Source of the DNA: Phycisphaeraceae bacterium
GTDB taxonomy: Bacteria > Planctomycetota > Phycisphaerae > Phycisphaerales > Phycisphaeraceae
NCBI GenBank assembly: GCA_020851465.1
Contig: JADZCR010000011.1
Coordinates: forward strand, 1-63,987
Direction: 5' to 3'
Length of the DNA: 63,987 bases
This document shows, piece after piece, positions 1 to 8,011 of the stretch. The position numbers and the translations under genes were made by a program. Position 1 is the stretch's first letter; each line of letters opens with the position of its first letter. The notes below the pieces were generated by a model. That model did no database searches and was not told the DNA's origin. It worked only from the letters and a program-made list of their open reading frames with translations.

Positions 1-180
1 CACGGACTTTTTCCGAAAAGTCCGCCATCGCGGACTTATCACCGCCTCCCTCAGCCAAAAAGTCCGCCGTGGCGCGCGCGCCATCACGGACTTTTTCCGA
101 AAAGTCCGCCATCGCGGACTTATCACCGCCTCCCTCAGCCAAAAAGTCCGCCGTGGCGCGCGCGCCATCACGGACTTTTT
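1..180. repeat. Perfect 84-bp tandem repeat (2.1 copies visible)
   Basis: Units start at 1, 85 and 169; the first two are identical and the third is cut after 12 bases where unique sequence begins. The period is 28 codons, so the array stays in frame in the reverse-strand gene. Each unit holds four copies of the word GGACTT or its complement, two of them forming the near-palindrome CGGACTTTTTCCGAAAAGTC, plus a GGCGCGCGCGCC palindrome. The array continues beyond the left edge. Confidence 0.95.
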
Positions 181-601
181 CATCGCCGCAACCATAATCC
201 AGCTCCTGCTGAGGGTTACTCTCATAGGCACGGTAGTCCGCGGCCGTGCCGAACAGAACGCCGGTTTTGGGGGTGCCGCGAGCCGCACAAAGCAGGCCGG
301 CGGCACGGATGAGGTTCAGGGCTTTGTAGATCGACGAGCGTCGAAGGCCCGTGTCGGCCATTAGATCGTCTTCTGTGGGCATGGGTGACAGGTAGGCCCG
401 ACTGGTAGCCGTCGGGTCAACGCGGCTCGCCAGAGCCAGCAGGACGGGGCCTGTGACCGCACTAATGTCGGTGAGCCGTCTTAACTCGCCGTTGGTCCGC
501 CAGGCGATGAGCAGCTCGATACGCCGATCACCGACAGGCTCATAGGTTGCCTTGTGGGGTTGGTCACTCGCGAAAACGTGCTGGTGGATTAGTCCGGCCA
601 C
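1..601 (-). CDS. Winged-helix protein with 28-residue tandem repeats (truncated at left edge)
   Basis: Partial gene, 200 codons visible, running off the left end of the window. The GTG start at 599-601 is chosen because a GGAGG Shine-Dalgarno sequence lies 6 bases upstream and an in-frame TAA precedes it. Residues about 75-107 look like a winged helix-turn-helix (PTEDDLMADTGLRRSSIYKA followed by a second hydrophobic helix). From residue 141 a 28-residue unit starting EKVRDGARATADF and ending KSAMADFS repeats without change, with a third copy beginning at 197. The unit is acidic/basic mixed and Ala/Gly rich. Function is not recognised; HTH plus repeats beside a tRNA suggests a replication or regulatory protein of an integrated element. 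The real 3' end is not visible. Confidence 0.8.
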   Translation of the reverse strand, partial: MAGLIHQHVFASDQPHKATYEPVGDRRIELLIAWRTNGELRRLTDISAVTGPVLLALASRVDPTATSRAYLSPMPTEDDLMADTGLRRSSIYKALNLIRAAGLLCAARGTPKTGVLFGTAADYRAYESNPQQELDYGCGDEKVRDGARATADFLAEGGGDKSAMADFSEKVRDGARATADFLAEGGGDKSAMADFSEKVR

Positions 602-632
602 TTCAAGCCTCCGTGCTTATGCGGACAAAGGC

Positions 633-663
633 GACCAGGCCGGACGGGACAGCCGGCCTGGTC
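633..663. promoter_or_regulatory. 11-bp perfect inverted repeat upstream of the repeat-protein gene
   Basis: GACCAGGCCGG at 633-643 and its exact complement at 653-663 are separated by 9 bases. The dyad lies 32-62 bases upstream of the GTG start at 601. It could be an operator for an autoregulating HTH protein or an mRNA leader hairpin. No T-tract follows on the reverse strand, so a terminator is unlikely. Confidence 0.5.
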
Positions 664-741
664 ACTTGCCATAAGAAACCCCGGCCGGCTCCGGCGCTCG
701 AACATCGAGTGCAAAAGCGGATCGGTCGGGTCAACGCCAAA

Positions 742-776
742 AGAAAAACCCGCGCACGCATCAGGGCGCGCACGGG
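742..776 (-). terminator. Rho-independent terminator
   Basis: On the reverse strand an 11-bp stem (749-759 with 766-776, two G-U pairs, 6-base loop) is followed by TTTTTCTTTT. It ends a transcript coming from the right, probably the candidate RNA at 777-985. Confidence 0.75.
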
Positions 777-985
777 CTTTGTGTGAAACTGGAAGAGGCT
801 CGAGTTGTGCAGCGCGGCTGTCATACCGGCCCGCTACGCGAGAAGCGCGGGCGGATCGCCTTAGTGCAAGCCGAGTGAGGCGATCCGCCTCGCTGCCCGC
901 GAGACGACCGAGCTTGAAGCGGCTCGGGTTTTCAACTTGTAACCGGGGTGATGGGTTCTTCAGGCCCATCGAGACCGGCTTGCAC
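777..985 (-). ncRNA. Candidate structured small RNA
   Basis: This 600-base gap between two small genes has no convincing coding sequence. On the reverse strand it has successive hairpins: 950-955 with 965-970; 908-913 with 922-927; 850-860 with 879-889 (11 bp); and then the terminator at 742-776. A possible promoter lies upstream (TTGACA at 1016-1021, 17-base gap, CAACAT at 993-998). The predicted transcript is about 245 bases. The orientation comes from the T-tract. The family is not recognised; if the neighbourhood is a mobile element, a replication-control or regulatory RNA is possible. Confidence 0.35.
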
Positions 986-1035
986 GAGAGCCATGTTGCG
1001 CTGATCGTCGGAGTGTGTCAACCCACTACTCGCGC

Positions 1036-1065
1036 AAAAAAACCCACCCGCGTAAAGCGGATGGG
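1036..1065 (-). terminator. Rho-independent terminator after the 58-residue gene
   Basis: A 9-bp stem (1043-1051 with 1057-1065, one G-U pair) with a 5-base loop is followed by seven T residues on the reverse strand. It lies 145 bases downstream of the small gene at 1210-1386. An 11-bp inverted repeat, CCGGCTTGCAC at 975-985 and its complement at 1084-1094, encloses it. Confidence 0.8.
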
Positions 1066-1209
1066 CTGCGGGGTGCGGTGAGTGTGCAAGCCGGTTAGGA
1101 CTTTCTCACCGCAGGCCCTCATTTTACCCCACGGTTGAAGAGACCGCAGGGTTTACGACGAGTCTCCCCGTCGAATCGTCGCGGCCAGCGTCAGCCGGCC
1201 GCGGCGCGA

Positions 1210-1386
1210 TCAATCGAGAATCACGAGCGGGCTCTTCGCGTAAGGCCGACGCTTTTTGGGCTTTGGTTTCATTTCCCAAACCCTGAGCAACCACGACGCG
1301 CCCCGCTCCGCATCGGGCTCGCTACAATCGAGTGCGAGCATCAGGTCTTCTTTCACTCTGCGTTTCAGCTCCGTTTTGCTGTCCAT
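1210..1386 (-). CDS. Small basic protein, 58 residues, unknown function
   Basis: An ATG start at 1384-1386 has a strong Shine-Dalgarno AAAGGAG about 8 bases upstream, and the gene ends in TGA followed by a good terminator at 1036-1065. The product starts MDSKTELKRRVKEDL, has one Trp-rich stretch (SWLLRVWEM) and a Lys/Arg-rich segment (KPKPKKRR) near the C-terminus. That suggests nucleic acid binding, but no family is recognised. It lies between the tRNA-Gly gene and the repeat-protein gene and reads the same way, so it may belong to the same element. Confidence 0.65.
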   Translation of the reverse strand: MDSKTELKRRVKEDLMLALDCSEPDAERGASWLLRVWEMKPKPKKRRPYAKSPLVILD

Positions 1387-1429
1387 CCTTGGACTCCTTT
1401 GCTGGCCCCGCTGGTTAAGGGGTTCATCT

Positions 1430-1470
1430 CGACGCCCGGCAAGCCCCGTGGTAGGAGTGGCCGGGCGTCG
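1430..1470. repeat. 10-bp inverted repeat downstream of tRNA-Gly
   Basis: CGACGCCCGG at 1430-1439 and its exact complement at 1461-1470 flank a 21-base loop. On the reverse strand it lies 43 bases past the 3' end of the tRNA and upstream of the 58-residue gene. It may end the tRNA transcript, though no T-tract follows, or be a protein-binding site at an element boundary. Nothing else is seen in 1387-1512. Confidence 0.45.
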
Positions 1471-1512
1471 CTTTATTCGTGGTCATTTCTGACCGATGTC
1501 TCTTTCACCAAA

Positions 1513-1583
<71 letters not shown>

Positions 1584-1594
1584 AGACGTGACGT

Positions 1595-1623
1595 ATCGTA
1601 CTCGCCATCGAAGGCGTTTCCAA
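1595..1623 (-). promoter_or_regulatory. Probable tRNA-Gly promoter
   Basis: On the reverse strand TTGGAA (1618-1623) is separated by 17 bases from TACGAT (1595-1600), 11 bases before the first base of the tRNA. The spacing is ideal, and each hexamer matches consensus at four positions. Confidence 0.5.
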
Positions 1624-1743
1624 ACTCCCTCGCCCCGTAAAACGAGGCGACCATATCTTCATCGTCCATTCGTCTTTTCCGCTGCCTGCGACACTCCGCG
1701 CTCGCGAGGGTAGCGGACCGCAACGAATCGCTCTGCTCCGTCA

Positions 1744-4281
1744 TCATGGCCGGAGCAACACAATGTCCGTCCAATCCAGAGGCAGCTCGATCTCGACATC
1801 GCGCTCGTTGAGTGTGCGCAGTTTCACTGCCACACCTTCGGTGCTCTCCGCATGGTTGATCCGCCCCACACCACGGAGCGTCACCTTGAGTGACTTGATC
1901 GGTTCATACGTGTAATTGACCAGCACGGCTGCCGAGGCTTTTTCGCCTTTGAGCAGACTCGACTCGACCACCGGCTGGTCCGCATGCGCCACCCCCGTCA
2001 CTTGTGCGGTCTTCAGCGGCAGGCTGATGAGTTCGCGCGGCTCGGCAGTCCATTTTTCTTCCAGCGTGGTGGGCTTGAAGCCGGCCAGTTGCGCGTATGC
2101 CAGTCCGGGTAAAAATCCCACCGCCATGACCTCGCCCCTGCCGTGGGCGACGCGCACCGCCGCGGGCGATCCGTCCGTAAATGCAGGCATCGCGGGGTCC
2201 TTCTTCGCTTGACGAAGCGCAGCCTTGACGCCGATCACCGGCAGACGCGCCGCGTGTTCCCCGCCAACGCTAGCGTAGTCCATCGGCTTGATGCGGGGAA
2301 GGTCCGACCGCTCACTGTAGCGATGCCCGCGCTCGATCACGATGGTTTGCGTGACATCGTCGGGCCATACCTGTGCGGCAAAGGGCGGGCGGTATGGCTC
2401 GAAAAACTCATCTCGCGTCGCAGCACCTGCGGAAAGATAAACTCTGCCGCCCTGCCTGACCCACGCCTCGATCGCCTCGCCCGCTTTGCGAGTCAGGCAT
2501 TGGCCGGTGACGTAAAGCACCTTGTAATTTTTCAATTCGCCTGACTCGACATCTTCCTCACGCAGCAGATCGGGCTGGATTCCTGAGTGTCGCAGCGCGC
2601 ACCAGGTGAGCCTGTTTTCGACAAAGCTCGCCGGATCATCGGTATGCCAGAAATCATGGCTGACCGAGTAGAGCAGCGCGACCGGGTCGCGCTGAACTTT
2701 CGCGTCCATGATGACGTCCTCAGCTTTCACGAGTGCGGCTGAGAGCTTCGCGATGCCGTCGTATTCGCTGCGCAGATCGGACCAGTAGTTTTCCGTGCTG
2801 ATGTAGGTCGGCCCGTACGTCCAGAAGAAAAAGCTGGTCGCCCCCTGCCCCAGTGCGGAATACGCTTTGAGCCGCAGAAATCCGTCATCGCTGCCGGTGA
2901 TGAGTCCGCGCAGCGCGACCGGTCGATCGCCGATACCGGATCGGAAAATCGCGCTGAGATAAGCGAAGGCAGGCGCGCCCGTCCAGGTGGAACCGGGGCC
3001 GTACATGTGATTGAGTCCGAGCCAGTCCTCCGCGGAGATGATGTCCACCGCGCGTTGCTGGCCGATCTCAAAAAAATCCAGTCCGCGATAGGCCATCCCG
3101 ATATGAGGCGGGCCCCATGCGTTGAAGAATGAATGGTCCGAGGGCAGCGTCTCGGTCTTCATGCCCGGCAGCGATCCTTTCACCAGTTCCGTGGTCTGCC
3201 GGAGTTGCTTGACCGACCACCACTGGCCGAATTTCGCTGCGTAATAGAGCACCTTTCGCGTGGTCAGGTCCGCATCGCGCGGGAGTGTTTTCTCGAACAT
3301 CGCAGCCGCGGGATACTCGACCTGATCAATGGGTTTCCCCAGCGATGAGTCGGAGACGCCGTGCTGACGGAGATAGTCGCGGAAAAAGCCGTTGAGTTTT
3401 TCCGGGGCGATCGCGGCTGGCCGCAGGTCCATCGTCTGGATTTCATCCGCGACGACGTAGTGCGCGTAATGGGAGTTGAGCCATCGCCCTTCCTCCGTGG
3501 CATTGGCGCGTTCGATGGCAGCACCGTCGGATTTGCGCCACGTCTCGACCGATACATCCGGGTCGGCCACCAGATGCCAGGTGGCGGTGTAGGTTTTCAC
3601 GTTGGCGTCACGGAGCACCTGCCAGGGTGCCCCGCCGATGACGTTGAAGCCCAGCGATTTAAGCGTCTCGACCTCCTGCCGCGCCAGCACCGGGTCGCTG
3701 TGGCCCCAAAGAGACGTGAGGAGTTCAAAACGCTTGAGCGTGCGGGGTTTACCGCCTGTTGCTTCCTTCGCCCATGCAGCATGACGAGCCGCCATCTGCG
3801 ATCCGGTTTCAAACTCGCTCTTTTTCTCGCGCAGCGGATGCGGCAGGAGGAACGCAACCATGTTCGAGCCGCCCTTTTCCCGGAACTGGATCACGACATG
3901 CGCAGGATCAGGCTTGTCCGCCAGTTGCACTTCCAACTCGCAGCCGACGATCGGCTTTCCTGATCCGTCTGCGATGGAAATGTTCATCGCCGGCCATTCG
4001 GCAATGCCGCCTTCGCGGTTGAGCCGCCCATGAAGCTTCCACTTGGTCAGATCAAGCCACGGCGTCCACTGATCGCCCTCAGCCTCGCGGTTTTCCGTGG
4101 GCAGTGTCCAAGGCTCGACGTGGACCCACGCGCCAAAGGTGAAGGTGTGCTTGGGAGCTGCTGGCCCGATGACGCGGGCGCGGACATAGATGTCAGCCGC
4201 GACAGCCGGTGAAACGACAGCCGCCAGCAACATAAGCACGATCAGGCAGGCAATGCGACGGTACAGCATGATTTTGTCCAT
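1744..4281 (-). CDS. Secreted glycoside-hydrolase-like protein, 845 residues
   Basis: The product has a signal peptide (MDKIMLYRRIACLIVLML followed by a cleavage-like AVAA), an N-terminal beta-rich region, and a middle region with TIM-barrel-like features including VVADEIQ and aromatic clusters. Near residues 560-640 a stretch resembles the class I amidotransferase-like fold found in family 42 beta-galactosidases (YKVLYVTGQCLTRKAGEAIE, then WVRQGGRVYLSAGA). A polysaccharide-degrading role outside the cytoplasm is inferred. ATG at 4281 is chosen because GGGGAGGAA lies about 12 bases upstream and the signal peptide follows directly; a GTG further upstream is less likely. Substrate and catalytic residues cannot be assigned. 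Confidence 0.7.
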   Translation of the reverse strand: MDKIMLYRRIACLIVLMLLAAVVSPAVAADIYVRARVIGPAAPKHTFTFGAWVHVEPWTLPTENREAEGDQWTPWLDLTKWKLHGRLNREGGIAEWPAMNISIADGSGKPIVGCELEVQLADKPDPAHVVIQFREKGGSNMVAFLLPHPLREKKSEFETGSQMAARHAAWAKEATGGKPRTLKRFELLTSLWGHSDPVLARQEVETLKSLGFNVIGGAPWQVLRDANVKTYTATWHLVADPDVSVETWRKSDGAAIERANATEEGRWLNSHYAHYVVADEIQTMDLRPAAIAPEKLNGFFRDYLRQHGVSDSSLGKPIDQVEYPAAAMFEKTLPRDADLTTRKVLYYAAKFGQWWSVKQLRQTTELVKGSLPGMKTETLPSDHSFFNAWGPPHIGMAYRGLDFFEIGQQRAVDIISAEDWLGLNHMYGPGSTWTGAPAFAYLSAIFRSGIGDRPVALRGLITGSDDGFLRLKAYSALGQGATSFFFWTYGPTYISTENYWSDLRSEYDGIAKLSAALVKAEDVIMDAKVQRDPVALLYSVSHDFWHTDDPASFVENRLTWCALRHSGIQPDLLREEDVESGELKNYKVLYVTGQCLTRKAGEAIEAWVRQGGRVYLSAGAATRDEFFEPYRPPFAAQVWPDDVTQTIVIERGHRYSERSDLPRIKPMDYASVGGEHAARLPVIGVKAALRQAKKDPAMPAFTDGSPAAVRVAHGRGEVMAVGFLPGLAYAQLAGFKPTTLEEKWTAEPRELISLPLKTAQVTGVAHADQPVVESSLLKGEKASAAVLVNYTYEPIKSLKVTLRGVGRINHAESTEGVAVKLRTLNERDVEIELPLDWTDIVLLRP

Positions 4282-4337
4282 GGAAAGTGAGACGTTCCTC
4301 CCCGGAAACGTCACTGATCTGAGGCGTCTGTGTCGTG

Positions 4338-5099
4338 TCAGGCCTGTGAGTAGGAAGTCACGTATTTTTTCTGCGCCGGGGTAAGGAGCGCACGTGACTT
4401 TTCACTCAACTGCGTGTGGCCGATCTGCATATTGTAGTGACGTCTCGTGGTAAAGCTCTGGAGCACGAGGCGACGGCGTTGCTTCATCGGCACCACGCCA
4501 TGCCAGTGATGCCCACGGTAGAGGACCACACCGCCGGGTTTCAACGGCACCGGCTTAAGCTCACAGTTGTCGAGCACAAAGTCGGGCTTGGCGAGGATCG
4601 GTTTCTTGTCGGGTGTCGCCCGCGCCAGATAGTGACTGCCCACCGCGCTGCAGTAGGCACCGTTGTCAGCAAACGTCTCATCGAGATACAAAAGACTGGC
4701 CAGCAACATCTGGATCGCTTCCGACTGCGGATTTTTCATCCCCACCACATCATCGTGCCAGCCCAGCGGACCATGCCGAAGGTTGGCCGGCTCATAAGAC
4801 GGGCCGGGATTGGCTGGGTTATAAGAATCACGGGCACCTGAGCTGTTGGCGAAGACCGCTTCCTCACCCATGTATTCAGCGAAGGCGGTGACATATTTCA
4901 TGAGGTTTGGGTGAGCCAGGTAGCCGACAAACTCCGGGATGCCGTCGAGCGTTTCCCAGTCAAACCAGCGCGTGCCGGTCTCCCTGGCGCGTCGCTCAAA
5001 TGCAGCGTCGAGCGCAGCAAGCTCAGTACCGGTGAGAATGTCGGGCAGTGCGACGTAACCATCAACAAGAAGGCGAACGACGGCAGCCTGCGGGTCCAT
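4338..5099 (-). CDS. Phytanoyl-CoA dioxygenase (PhyH) family protein
   Basis: A 253-residue Fe(II)/2-oxoglutarate oxygenase. An HxD-type iron site is visible (GPLGWHDDVVGMKNP), and the distal His and Arg are in YRGHHWHGVVPMKQRRRLVL, the usual C-terminal arrangement of the family. Members hydroxylate varied small molecules, so the substrate is unknown. The start at 5099 (MDPQAAVVRLLVDGYVALPD) begins exactly at the family's N-terminal helix; the upstream extension is unlike the family. It lies upstream of the secreted hydrolase gene on the same strand with a 56-base gap and could be co-transcribed. Confidence 0.85.
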   Translation of the reverse strand: MDPQAAVVRLLVDGYVALPDILTGTELAALDAAFERRARETGTRWFDWETLDGIPEFVGYLAHPNLMKYVTAFAEYMGEEAVFANSSGARDSYNPANPGPSYEPANLRHGPLGWHDDVVGMKNPQSEAIQMLLASLLYLDETFADNGAYCSAVGSHYLARATPDKKPILAKPDFVLDNCELKPVPLKPGGVVLYRGHHWHGVVPMKQRRRLVLQSFTTRRHYNMQIGHTQLSEKSRALLTPAQKKYVTSYSQA

Positions 5100-5233
5100 G
5101 TGAGTGTCCCTGTTGTAAAAGGAAAGCCGCAACACGCCGCGGCAGTCAATATCATCGATCATCTTTGCGGTGCTAGATCGTGATGACGTACATACCGCAC
5201 TCAATAAAACTCAGCCGTCGCAAATCGCGGCCG

Positions 5234-6751
5234 TCAACCCAGAACCTTTTTCTTGACCATCTCTCCGACGACCTTGGCGTTGGCTTTGCCCTTGCTCAGC
5301 TTCATGACTGCACCGACGACCGAGCCGACTGCCGCGTCCTTGCCCCCACGGATCGCTTCCGCCGCTTTCGGGTTGGCTGCCAATGCCTGATCGATCCACG
5401 CTTCGAGTGATGAGTTATCGCTGACCTGCAACATGCCGCGTGACTCGGCGAGCTTGAGCGGGTCGGCTGACGGATCGTCACAGCACAATCCGTACAGATC
5501 ATCCGCGGCCGCGGAGCCGATTTTGTCCGCAGCGGCGAGATCGGCGATCTGTTTCACCTGCAACGGCGTGATACCCAGTTGATCGACCCGACAGCCGCGC
5601 TCGTTACCCCGCTTGGCGAGGTTGTTCAGCACGATCGCCGCCGCTCGCTTAGGATCGACACCCGCCGTCACGACGCTCTCATAAAACAGGCAGACCTTCG
5701 GCTCGTCGATCAGTCCGCGCACATCCTTGGGATTCAGCCCGACCTTTTCGATGTACCGCTTCTCCCGCGCCAGCGGCAGTTCCGGCAGCTTTGCCCTGAT
5801 CGAGTCGAGCCACGCATCATCGACGACGACCGGCACCAGATCAGGGTCGGGGAAATAGCGGTAGTCATGGGCCTCTTCTTTTTCACGCTGGAGAAACGTC
5901 GTCTCGCTGTTGTCGTCCCAGCCGCGTGTGCTCTTGGTTCCCGGCTTCATCGTCACGCCGGTTTCCAGCCACTCGTCCACCTGCCGTTCCAGTTCATGTC
6001 TCACCGAGCCGTGGACCGCTTTGAAACTGTTGAGGTTCTTGATCTCGACAATCGGCGTCTTATGCACGCGGCCATCAGGCGCGGTGATGATGACATTGAT
6101 ATTGGGTTCGAAGCGGATATGACCTTTCTGCATGACGCCTTCGGTCACACCCAGAAACCGGCAGATGTTGCGGAGTGTCTGCGCAAAACTCACAACCTGT
6201 TCAGGCGTGTCGAAGTCAGGATGAGTCACGATCTCCAGTAACGGCGTGCCGGCACGGTTGAGGTCCACGATCGAGTGATCGATGGCAAATCCTCCGGGCG
6301 CCTCGTGCAGCAGCTTGCCGGCATCCTCCTCCAGATGCGCGCGGATGATGCGAATTTTTTTTGTGTTCCCGGAGCCGTCACCAATGGGTATTTCCAGTTC
6401 CCCATCCTGACAAAGCGGCTGATCGTACTGGCTGATCTGGTAATTCTTGGGCAGATCGGGGTAAAAGTAGCTCTTGCGGTCCCACTTGGCGTGACGATTG
6501 ATCCGGCATCCCAGTGCCAGCCCGACGAGCATCGACATCTCGACTGCGCGTTTGTTCATCACCGGCAGCGAGCCGGGCAGCCCCAGCACCACGGGATCAC
6601 AGAGCGAATTAGGTTCGGCCTCGAAGTAGTCGGGATGGGCGACGTTCGGCGCGGAAGTGAACATCTTCGATCGCGTAGCCAACTCGACATGGACCTCGAG
6701 TCCGACCATGAGACGGACCTGAATATCATCGCGGGTGAGCGTGGCGGCCAT
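5234..6751 (-). CDS. gatB: Aspartyl/glutamyl-tRNA(Asn/Gln) amidotransferase subunit B
   Basis: GatB (505 residues, normal length) binds mischarged Glu-tRNA(Gln) or Asp-tRNA(Asn) and phosphorylates it so that GatA-supplied ammonia can form the amide. Characteristic segments are visible: GLEVHVELATRSKMF, CDPVVLGLPGSLPVMN, the cradle motifs KNLNSFKAV and RYFPDPDL, and a C-terminal YqeY-like domain ending VVGEMVKKKVLG. ATG at 6751 has AGGA 8 bases upstream; an ATG 9 bases earlier has no room for a ribosome site. gatA and gatC are not in the window. It is last in a three-gene run, 29 bases after the VKOR gene. Confidence 0.95.
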   Translation of the reverse strand: MAATLTRDDIQVRLMVGLEVHVELATRSKMFTSAPNVAHPDYFEAEPNSLCDPVVLGLPGSLPVMNKRAVEMSMLVGLALGCRINRHAKWDRKSYFYPDLPKNYQISQYDQPLCQDGELEIPIGDGSGNTKKIRIIRAHLEEDAGKLLHEAPGGFAIDHSIVDLNRAGTPLLEIVTHPDFDTPEQVVSFAQTLRNICRFLGVTEGVMQKGHIRFEPNINVIITAPDGRVHKTPIVEIKNLNSFKAVHGSVRHELERQVDEWLETGVTMKPGTKSTRGWDDNSETTFLQREKEEAHDYRYFPDPDLVPVVVDDAWLDSIRAKLPELPLAREKRYIEKVGLNPKDVRGLIDEPKVCLFYESVVTAGVDPKRAAAIVLNNLAKRGNERGCRVDQLGITPLQVKQIADLAAADKIGSAAADDLYGLCCDDPSADPLKLAESRGMLQVSDNSSLEAWIDQALAANPKAAEAIRGGKDAAVGSVVGAVMKLSKGKANAKVVGEMVKKKVLG

Positions 6752-6780
6752 TGCGGTCATCCTGAACCAAAAGCGGGATT

Positions 6781-8010
6781 CTAACGGGAGAGAGGCTGAG
6801 TTGAAGGCGTCTTCAATTTCAACTCCTCTTCGAGCACCTGAAAAAACTCCTCGGCGGTTGCCGGCCGGCCGGCGATCATGCGATCGTTGCTGAGGATCAT
6901 CGTCGGCAGCCCGCCGCGCAGCTTCTGCCCCCGCTCGGTGGCACTGCGCCGCAGACGATTATTCAGCTCGATCTGTGCGTCAATCATCTGCGAAAGCCAC
7001 GGCTGCGCCAGTTCCGCATCCAGTGTTGATCGATCGATCCATTGCTCCGCACGTTGCCGGGCGGCGGCGACAGTCGGCGGGCGGTCGCCCTGCATCAGAA
7101 AGGTGTCGAACTCCTCCAGATGACTCGGCGCGAGCCGGTACACCGCGAGCATCAGCTTTGCGTAAGCGCAGGCTTCGACGTGGAAGGGTTCCGTTTCATT
7201 GATCGTCTTGTTGCATTGGGCTGACAAAGGCACCGGAGCCAGCGCGATCGCCAACTGACCGGGATAGCGTGCGCGTGCTGCCTGGAGATAACCGTGCAAT
7301 GCCCGGCAATGAGGGCAGGTGTAATCGAAAAAGCAGATGAGCAGATGCGGCGCGCTGCGTGAGCCGATGACGGGATAATTTTCCGTGGGAATGCCCAGAT
7401 TCTGAAAACGCAGAACGCGATGCGTGGCAGGCGTGACGAGCACCTGCCCGGTCGCCAACCCGCCCACGAGCAACAACGCCAGCACAGCTGCGAAAACGAC
7501 GCTTCCGCCGCCGACGCGGCAGGACGAGTCGCCGGCAAATCGCGGGCGACCGATCGGGGCGAGGAGCAATGTCAGCACCGTCAGCGCGACGCCGATCCAG
7601 TGTGCGCTCATGCACCAGACGCAGAACGCGCGGATGACATACACCTGAAGCGTGATGAACCACGCAGCAGCGCCGAAAATCACGAGTGACAGCACGATCA
7701 TCAGCCACCATGCTGTCCGTTGTGCTTTGATGGAACGGCTGGGAGCGATCCCCAAACTCGCAGCCAGATAGGCCATGTAAACACCTGCCGCCAGCGGCGC
7801 GACGGGCACATGGCCGAGCCATATCGACCAGCGACTGCTGAGCACATGACTGCAACCCGATCCGGGTTCGCATCCAGCCAGCGAGGTACCGCGTGCGGAT
7901 TGCGCGGCGATGTAACAGGTCACCAGCAGGCCCAGCAGTGCCAGCACCCGAAGCGTCCAGATACGAATGGCACTTTGCCGCGTCCCGTGGGTGATGATTT
8001 CTTCGGTCAT
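6781..8010 (-). CDS. VKOR-DsbA fusion, disulfide-bond forming membrane protein
   Basis: The 409-residue product joins an integral-membrane vitamin K epoxide reductase domain (residues 20-150, several membrane helices) to a DsbA/thioredoxin-like domain (about 215-400) facing the periplasm. The four VKOR cysteines are present: loop C47 and C53, and the redox pair C130-V-W-C133. The thioredoxin part has CPHC at 232-235 and a likely cis-proline in GGLPTMIL. VKOR reoxidises the DsbA domain using quinone, so the fusion is a self-contained disulfide generator for exported proteins. The start codon lies one base after the stop of the upstream GNAT gene, indicating coupled translation. Confidence 0.92.
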   Translation of the reverse strand: MTEEIITHGTRQSAIRIWTLRVLALLGLLVTCYIAAQSARGTSLAGCEPGSGCSHVLSSRWSIWLGHVPVAPLAAGVYMAYLAASLGIAPSRSIKAQRTAWWLMIVLSLVIFGAAAWFITLQVYVIRAFCVWCMSAHWIGVALTVLTLLLAPIGRPRFAGDSSCRVGGGSVVFAAVLALLLVGGLATGQVLVTPATHRVLRFQNLGIPTENYPVIGSRSAPHLLICFFDYTCPHCRALHGYLQAARARYPGQLAIALAPVPLSAQCNKTINETEPFHVEACAYAKLMLAVYRLAPSHLEEFDTFLMQGDRPPTVAAARQRAEQWIDRSTLDAELAQPWLSQMIDAQIELNNRLRRSATERGQKLRGGLPTMILSNDRMIAGRPATAEEFFQVLEEELKLKTPSTQPLSR

Positions 8011-8011
8011 G

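Noticed and set aside
1..180. CRISPR array
   Set aside because: The 84-bp units are contiguous and have no variable spacers, and they are in frame in a coding sequence.
589..969. 126-codon open frame on the minus strand
   Set aside because: Runs through a strong terminator and over the start of the better-supported repeat-protein gene; no ribosome site.
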